Below are positions 6,084 to 9,674 of a DNA stretch of 9,674 nt, one piece after another (position 1 is the first letter of the stretch; each line of letters starts with the position of its first letter). Under the pieces are notes generated by a model. It made no database searches and had not been told where the DNA came from. It worked only from the letters and a program-made list of their open reading frames with translations. A program made the position numbers and the translations under genes. The stretch is from Anaerolineae bacterium. Its GTDB lineage: Bacteria; Chloroflexota; Anaerolineae; JAADDB01. The stretch is from the NCBI GenBank assembly GCA_015489285.1, contig WGAA01000012.1, positions 1 through 9,674 on the forward strand, written 5' to 3'.

Positions 6084-6295
6084 GAGTAACGAGTGACGAG
6101 TAACCGGGTGGCGTGGGAAGACAACGATTAACGATTAAAGGAATGGCGTGAAGACAAAGTTGTCCCTATAGCGCCAACGTCAGTAACGAGTGACGAGTAA
6201 CGAGTAATTGCCTGGCGCGAAGACAAGGCCGGCCCTACAAAGCCAACTTCTCTTCGAGTTACGCATTACGCATCACGCATCACGTATCACGCATT
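6084..6295. repeat. Composite block of heptamer arrays and 35-nt modules
   Basis: This fills most of the 372-bp gap between the GtrA gene and dinG; no ORF with a credible start was seen in it. Four heptamer arrays occur: 6084-6104 (GAGTAAC type), 6123-6136 (AACGATT type), 6182-6207 (AGTAACG type) and 6259-6295 (TTACGCA/TCACGCA type). All fit a shared core ACG-NNT-N. Between them lie three copies of a module starting TGGCG: 6109-6124 (truncated), 6144-6178 and 6213-6247. The last two are 35 nt each and identical at 27 of 35 positions. Confidence 0.88.
6144..6178. repeat. 35-nt module, copy 2, with nested inverted repeats
   Basis: The outer arms TGGCG (6144-6148) and CGCCA (6172-6176) are perfectly complementary, and an inner hairpin GACAA-AG-TTGTC lies at 6153-6164. 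This nested-hairpin form is like a REP/MITE-type unit. Copy 3 (6213-6247) keeps outer TGGC/GCCA and has the palindrome GGCCGGCC (6227-6234) in place of the inner stem. Confidence 0.7.
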
Positions 6296-6299
6296 GCAC

Positions 6300-6325
6300 C
6301 CGCCCGTCACTAGCGTAGCGGGCGG
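6300..6325. promoter_or_regulatory. Seven-bp inverted repeat just upstream of the dinG -10
   Basis: CCGCCCG (6300-6306) and CGGGCGG (6319-6325) are perfect inverted repeats around a 12-nt loop. The element overlaps where a -35 box would sit for the -10 at 6334. It could be an operator half-site pair or an RNA hairpin ending an upstream transcript; no T-tract follows. Confidence 0.4.
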
Positions 6326-6330
6326 CTCGA

Positions 6331-6339
6331 TGCTACAAT
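6331..6339 (+). promoter_or_regulatory. Extended -10 promoter of dinG
   Basis: TGC-TACAAT fits an extended -10 (TGn plus 5 of 6 of TATAAT). No good -35 is present, as is tolerated for extended -10 promoters. The transcript would start near 6346, about 29 nt before the ATG. Shine-Dalgarno AAGGGG at 6363-6368 has a 6-nt gap to the ATG. Confidence 0.5.
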
Positions 6340-6374
6340 CCCCCCGGTCACATCGTCAAGATAAGGGGTAGGGA

Positions 6375-9227
6375 ATGGACGTCGAAGCACCGCTGGTCGC
6401 GCTGGATCTGGAAACAACCGGACTGGACCCGGAACGGGATACCATCATCGAAGTCGGGGCCGTGCGCTTCCTCCTGGACGGCACCATCCTGGACACGTTC
6501 CAAACGCTGGTCAACCCGGGACGGAACCTCGCGTCCCGCATTGCCCAGCTCACGGGCATCGACAACGACATGCTCCTCAGCGCACCCGAGTGGGCTCAGG
6601 TGCGCCGGGATGTGGCCGCGTTCGTGGGGGACGCGCCCATCGTCGGGCACAACGTGGCCTTCGACGTGAACTTCCTGCGCAGTCACGGCGTCTACCCGCG
6701 CGGGGTCCTGCTCGACACCTTCGACCTGGCCACCATCCTTTTGCCCGGCCTGCGCCGCTACAACCTGGGCTTCCTCGCCCAAACCCTGGGGATCCCCCTG
6801 GAGGACGCCCATCGGGCCCTCCACGACGCCCAGGCCACGGCCCACATCTTCGTCGCCCTGATCGAGCGGGGCATCCTCCTCCCCCGCCCCGTCCACCAGG
6901 CCATCCTCCACCTGATGGAAGGGCGTACCTGGAAGTACGCGCCCCTCTTCCACTACATGTGGAAGGCGCACCAACGCCTGGGAATGCGCCGCAAGGAGGA
7001 CATCCTCCCCCTGCGCCCCCGCACGGACGCGGACATCCCCTTCACGCCGCCGACGTCCGCGCCCCTCCTGGGGCCCAGGGACGTCCACACGGCCATCGAC
7101 GTGGACGCGTTGACCGAACTCCTGGAGGAAGGAGGGGAACTGGCGCGCGTCTTCCCCCAATACGAATACCGCCCCCAACAGGTCCACATGATGCGGGAAG
7201 TCGCGCACGCGCTCAACGAGGGCCGTCACCTCCTCGTGGAGGCCGGAACCGGGACGGGGAAATCCCTGGCCTACCTGCTCCCTGCCGTCACCTTTGCCCA
7301 CACCAACAAGGAACGCATCGTCATCGCCACCCACACCATCAACCTCCAGGACCAGCTCTTCCGCAAGGACCTCCCCTTGCTCCAGGAGATCGTCTCCTTC
7401 GACTTCTACGCCACCACGTTGAAGGGCCGGAGCAATTACCTCTGTGTGCGCCGCCTCCACGAATTCATCCGGCGACCCGACCTGGAGGACCGGGAGATCA
7501 CCTTCGCGGCCAAACTCCTTGTCTGGCTGAGTCAGACGAGGACGGGGGACAAGAGCGAGCTGGGGTTGAACCGGGATGAGGAATTGCGCTACTGGCCGGA
7601 GGTGGCCAGCGACGTGAACACGTGCAGCCGCGAGCGCTGTCAGGAGGCGGGGGATTTCTATTTCATCGCCCGGGACCGCGCGGAACGTTCCCACCTGGTC
7701 ATCGTCAACCATGCCCTCCTCCTGGCGGACATCGGGGTGGAGCACCGGGCCATCCCCCACTACGACCACCTGATCGTGGATGAAGCCCATCACCTGGAGG
7801 ACGCGGTCACCCAGCAACTGGGGGCAAGTATAAGCCGTGCCGGGTTCCAGAACATGCTGCACGCCATCTACACCCCTCAGGCCCCCCAGGGTCGGCACCT
7901 GATACACCGGCTTCAGAGCCACATCTCCCCCCTTGTCCTGGGTGTGGAGGGGATGACGGAGCTGGGCAGCATCCTCAACGATGTGGGGGAAGAGGTGCGT
8001 CGTGTGACCCCCGCGCTGGAGCGATTCTGGCGCGACCTGGGACGCTTCGTCAAGGAACACGGGAAGGAACGCCACGCGGGGGGATACACGCAGCGCCTTC
8101 GCATCACCCACACGGAGCGCACGCAACCCCTGTGGAGCCAGGTGGAGATCTCGTGGGAGCGGGCGTACGAGGGCATCCGTCGGATCCTGCGCGGGCTGGA
8201 ACGGTTGAGCGGCCGCCTCGAACTCCACGGCAGCACCGCCGGTCTGGAACACCTTGTCGAATCGGCCCTGGATGTCCAGGGCATGGCGAACCGCCTGAGC
8301 GAGGCCGCGCAGCACATCCACCGGTTCGTCGCCCAGCCCCTGGACGAGTACATCTACTGGGTGGAATACGAGCGGAACGGGGAGCGCATGACCCTGCGTT
8401 CTGCCCCCCTCCACGTGGGGGAACTGGTAGCCCGCCACCTGTGGAACGCGAAGCGGTCCGTGATCATGACCAGCGCGACCCTGCGCACGGGGGGCTCCTT
8501 CGATTACCTGCGTGACCGGTTGAACGCCTGGGATGCCGACGAGCTCTCCCTGGGGTCCCCGTACGACTACGCCTCCTCCACCCTCCTCTACCTGCCCACG
8601 GACATCCCCGAGCCCAACCAGCGGGGGTATCAGGACGCGGTGGAACGCAGCCTTATCGAACTGGCCCGGGCCACGGAGGGGCGGATGCTCGTGCTCTTCA
8701 CCTCCTACAGCCAGTTACGCCGCACCAGCGAAGCCATCGGCCCGGAACTGCGCAAAGTGGGGATCGCCGTCTACGAACAGGGGATGGGGGGACGAACCCA
8801 ACTGCTGGAGAACTTCCGCAACACGGAGCGAGCCGTCCTCCTGGGCACCCGCTCCTTCTGGGAAGGGGTCGACGTGCCGGGGAAAGCCCTGAGCGTCCTG
8901 GTCATCACCCGGCTCCCCTTTGCCGTCCCCTCGGATCCCGTTGTCCAGGCCCGCGCGGAGACGTATGACAACCCCTTCCAGGAATACCAGGTTCCCCAGG
9001 CCATCCTCCAATTCCGCCAGGGGTTCGGTCGGCTCATCCGAAGCCGCACGGACCGGGGGGTGGTGGTCATCATGGACCGACGCATCCAGACGAAGACGTA
9101 TGGACGCCTCTTCCTCGACGCGCTCCCCCCCTGCACGGTCCAGCGGGCGCCTCTGGCCCACTTACCCGAGGCCGCGCGCCACTGGTTGGAAGAGGTCGAA
9201 CCCACGTACGCGCGCCACGTCGAATGA
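6375..9227 (+). CDS. dinG: DnaQ-like exonuclease / DinG-type DNA helicase fusion
   Basis: This 950-aa protein joins a DEDDh 3'-5' exonuclease to an XPD/DinG superfamily 2 helicase, the layout found in DinG of Bacillota. Exonuclease residues are Asp11 and Glu13 (DLETTG), Asp97 (GHNVAFDVNF), His146 and Asp151 (HRALHDAQ). The helicase follows a linker of about 110 residues: Walker A AGTGTGKS with Lys296, motif Ia ATHTINLQDQL, DEAH box at 469-472, SATL (700-703), GTRSFWEGVD (824-833) and motif VI QGFGRLIR (882-889). The role is probably DNA repair or resolving R-loops and stalled forks. Only three cysteines sit in the iron-sulphur region (Cys357, Cys417, Cys422); the position of the fourth, six residues after Cys422, is Phe. 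Cluster binding, and so helicase activity, is uncertain; the related Staphylococcus aureus protein lacks the cluster and acts as a nuclease. Confidence 0.95.
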   Translation: MDVEAPLVALDLETTGLDPERDTIIEVGAVRFLLDGTILDTFQTLVNPGRNLASRIAQLTGIDNDMLLSAPEWAQVRRDVAAFVGDAPIVGHNVAFDVNFLRSHGVYPRGVLLDTFDLATILLPGLRRYNLGFLAQTLGIPLEDAHRALHDAQATAHIFVALIERGILLPRPVHQAILHLMEGRTWKYAPLFHYMWKAHQRLGMRRKEDILPLRPRTDADIPFTPPTSAPLLGPRDVHTAIDVDALTELLEEGGELARVFPQYEYRPQQVHMMREVAHALNEGRHLLVEAGTGTGKSLAYLLPAVTFAHTNKERIVIATHTINLQDQLFRKDLPLLQEIVSFDFYATTLKGRSNYLCVRRLHEFIRRPDLEDREITFAAKLLVWLSQTRTGDKSELGLNRDEELRYWPEVASDVNTCSRERCQEAGDFYFIARDRAERSHLVIVNHALLLADIGVEHRAIPHYDHLIVDEAHHLEDAVTQQLGASISRAGFQNMLHAIYTPQAPQGRHLIHRLQSHISPLVLGVEGMTELGSILNDVGEEVRRVTPALERFWRDLGRFVKEHGKERHAGGYTQRLRITHTERTQPLWSQVEISWERAYEGIRRILRGLERLSGRLELHGSTAGLEHLVESALDVQGMANRLSEAAQHIHRFVAQPLDEYIYWVEYERNGERMTLRSAPLHVGELVARHLWNAKRSVIMTSATLRTGGSFDYLRDRLNAWDADELSLGSPYDYASSTLLYLPTDIPEPNQRGYQDAVERSLIELARATEGRMLVLFTSYSQLRRTSEAIGPELRKVGIAVYEQGMGGRTQLLENFRNTERAVLLGTRSFWEGVDVPGKALSVLVITRLPFAVPSDPVVQARAETYDNPFQEYQVPQAILQFRQGFGRLIRSRTDRGVVVIMDRRIQTKTYGRLFLDALPPCTVQRAPLAHLPEAARHWLEEVEPTYARHVE

Positions 9228-9229
9228 GG

Positions 9230-9674
9230 TCACCATCCCCAGACGAGGGGGATGAACTGGCGTCCGCGCGTGGGCAGGTGCAGCTCCAACTGCAACCGGG
9301 CCATGGGTTCGGCCGTCACCGCGCCTAACGCCTTCTCCCGCAATGCCCCGAGCCACAGGTCGTATCCCCCGGGGGGAATTGGGGGGAAGATGAACTGCCC
9401 CGAGAGGTTGGTGTACGTGCTGTACGCGAGCGCGGCCTGTCGCCGCTCCATGATCAGACGCTGATACGGGAGGGGCCGATCCTCCGCGTCGTACCGTCCG
9501 TTGTGGTTGACATCGTAGAACAATCTCCCCCAGATGATCGCGTCACAGCGGTCCCGGCACACGGGCGTGGGGGTGGGCGTAGGGGTAGGCGTCCACGTGG
9601 CCGTGGGCGTTGGCGTGGGTGTGGGGGTATCCGTGGGCGTCGGTGTCGGGGTCGGCGTCCACGTGGGCGTAGGG
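9230..9674 (-). CDS. Secreted Pro-Thr-rich protein with SdrD_B-like domain, 5'-partial
   Basis: Only the last 147 codons are in the window; the start and any signal peptide lie beyond the right edge. The visible N-terminal part (9563-9673) is almost pure Pro-Thr alternation broken by Trp, Ala and Asp. After a C-x3-C pair comes a domain starting IIWGRLFYDVNHNGRYD: D-x-N-x-N-G-x-x-D-x-x-D is a calcium-loop pattern, followed by strands ending in SGQFIFPPIPPGGYDL. This is the G-x-V-x-x-D-x-N-x-N-G ... G-x-F-x-F-x-x-[IL]-P-P-G-x-Y layout of SdrD_B/Cna-B-like surface domains. Proline-threonine spacers of this kind are common in extracellular proteins of Chloroflexota. There is no C-terminal anchor. 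The role may be surface adhesion or a structural spacer. An internal GTG at 9562 is not the start, because the frame continues open upstream. Confidence 0.85.
   Translation of the reverse strand, partial: PTPTWTPTPTPTPTDTPTPTPTPTATWTPTPTPTPTPVCRDRCDAIIWGRLFYDVNHNGRYDAEDRPLPYQRLIMERRQAALAYSTYTNLSGQFIFPPIPPGGYDLWLGALREKALGAVTAEPMARLQLELHLPTRGRQFIPLVWGW
9234..9254. terminator. Seven-bp hairpin at the convergent dinG 3' end
   Basis: CATCCCC (9234-9240) and GGGGATG (9248-9254) pair perfectly around a 7-nt loop, 6 nt after the dinG stop. There is no T-tract, and the element lies in the last codons of the convergent gene, so a terminator role is only a guess. Confidence 0.25.
9563..9674. repeat. 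Hexanucleotide repeat encoding the Pro-Thr spacer
   Basis: On the minus strand six-base units of the form CCN-ACN repeat to the window edge, interrupted at two Trp-Thr points (around 9593 and 9659). The plus strand is G-rich; 9563-9585 contains four runs of three or more G separated by 3-4 nt, a canonical G-quadruplex pattern. Confidence 0.85.

Noticed and set aside
6084..6295. CRISPR array
   Set aside because: Units are 7 nt and 35 nt without unique spacers of uniform length; the periodicity is that of tandem repeats.
6348..8438. 696-aa minus-strand open frame opposite dinG
   Set aside because: It mirrors the helicase gene and shows Val/Gln/His-rich shadow composition with no domain.
9230..9562. 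Short complete 110-aa gene starting at GTG 9562
   Set aside because: The frame stays open through the Pro-Thr repeat to the window edge, and the domain plus spacer is a usual secreted-protein layout.

Overview
The window is GC-rich bacterial chromosome with tightly packed genes. Several traits point to a Chloroflexota (Anaerolineae-like) genome: short heptanucleotide repeat blocks between genes, a secreted protein with a Pro-Thr spacer followed by a calcium-loop SdrD_B-like domain, and a DnaQ-DinG fusion helicase. This placement is inference from style; no rRNA or tRNA is present to confirm it. No phage, IS element, CRISPR array or plasmid gene was seen.

Layout, left to right. (1) 105-1637 (+): cobyric acid synthase (cobQ), preceded by a heptamer-repeat inverted block that also carries its Shine-Dalgarno. 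A second heptamer block of nine units lies in frame inside the gene. (2) 1697-3695 (-): a two-gene operon, an inositol-monophosphatase-family gene followed with a 1-nt gap by chorismate synthase (aroC, GTG start). (3) 3735-3784: back-to-back promoters that share one -35 region. (4) 3849-5584 (+): a seven-repeat beta-propeller-like protein of unknown role, overlapping by 4 nt a Nudix hydrolase. (5) 5553-6002 (-): a GtrA-family membrane protein whose 3' end overlaps the Nudix gene by 32 bp. (6) 6003-6374: a 372-bp non-coding stretch with four heptamer blocks alternating with three copies of a 35-nt module, then an extended -10 promoter. (7) 6375-9227 (+): a 950-aa DnaQ-like exonuclease/DinG-type helicase fusion with only three of the four expected iron-sulphur cysteines. 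(8) 9230-9674 (-): the C-terminal part of a secreted Pro-Thr-rich protein running off the right edge.

Most genes are housekeeping or metabolic (cobalamin, aromatic amino acids, nucleotide sanitation, DNA repair) and do not form one pathway. No complete new defence or biosynthetic system is visible. The most interesting signal is the repeat family: degenerate 7-nt tandem units occur between genes, supply a ribosome binding site, and occur in frame within cobQ. There the 7-nt period read in triplets yields a 7-residue peptide repeat.
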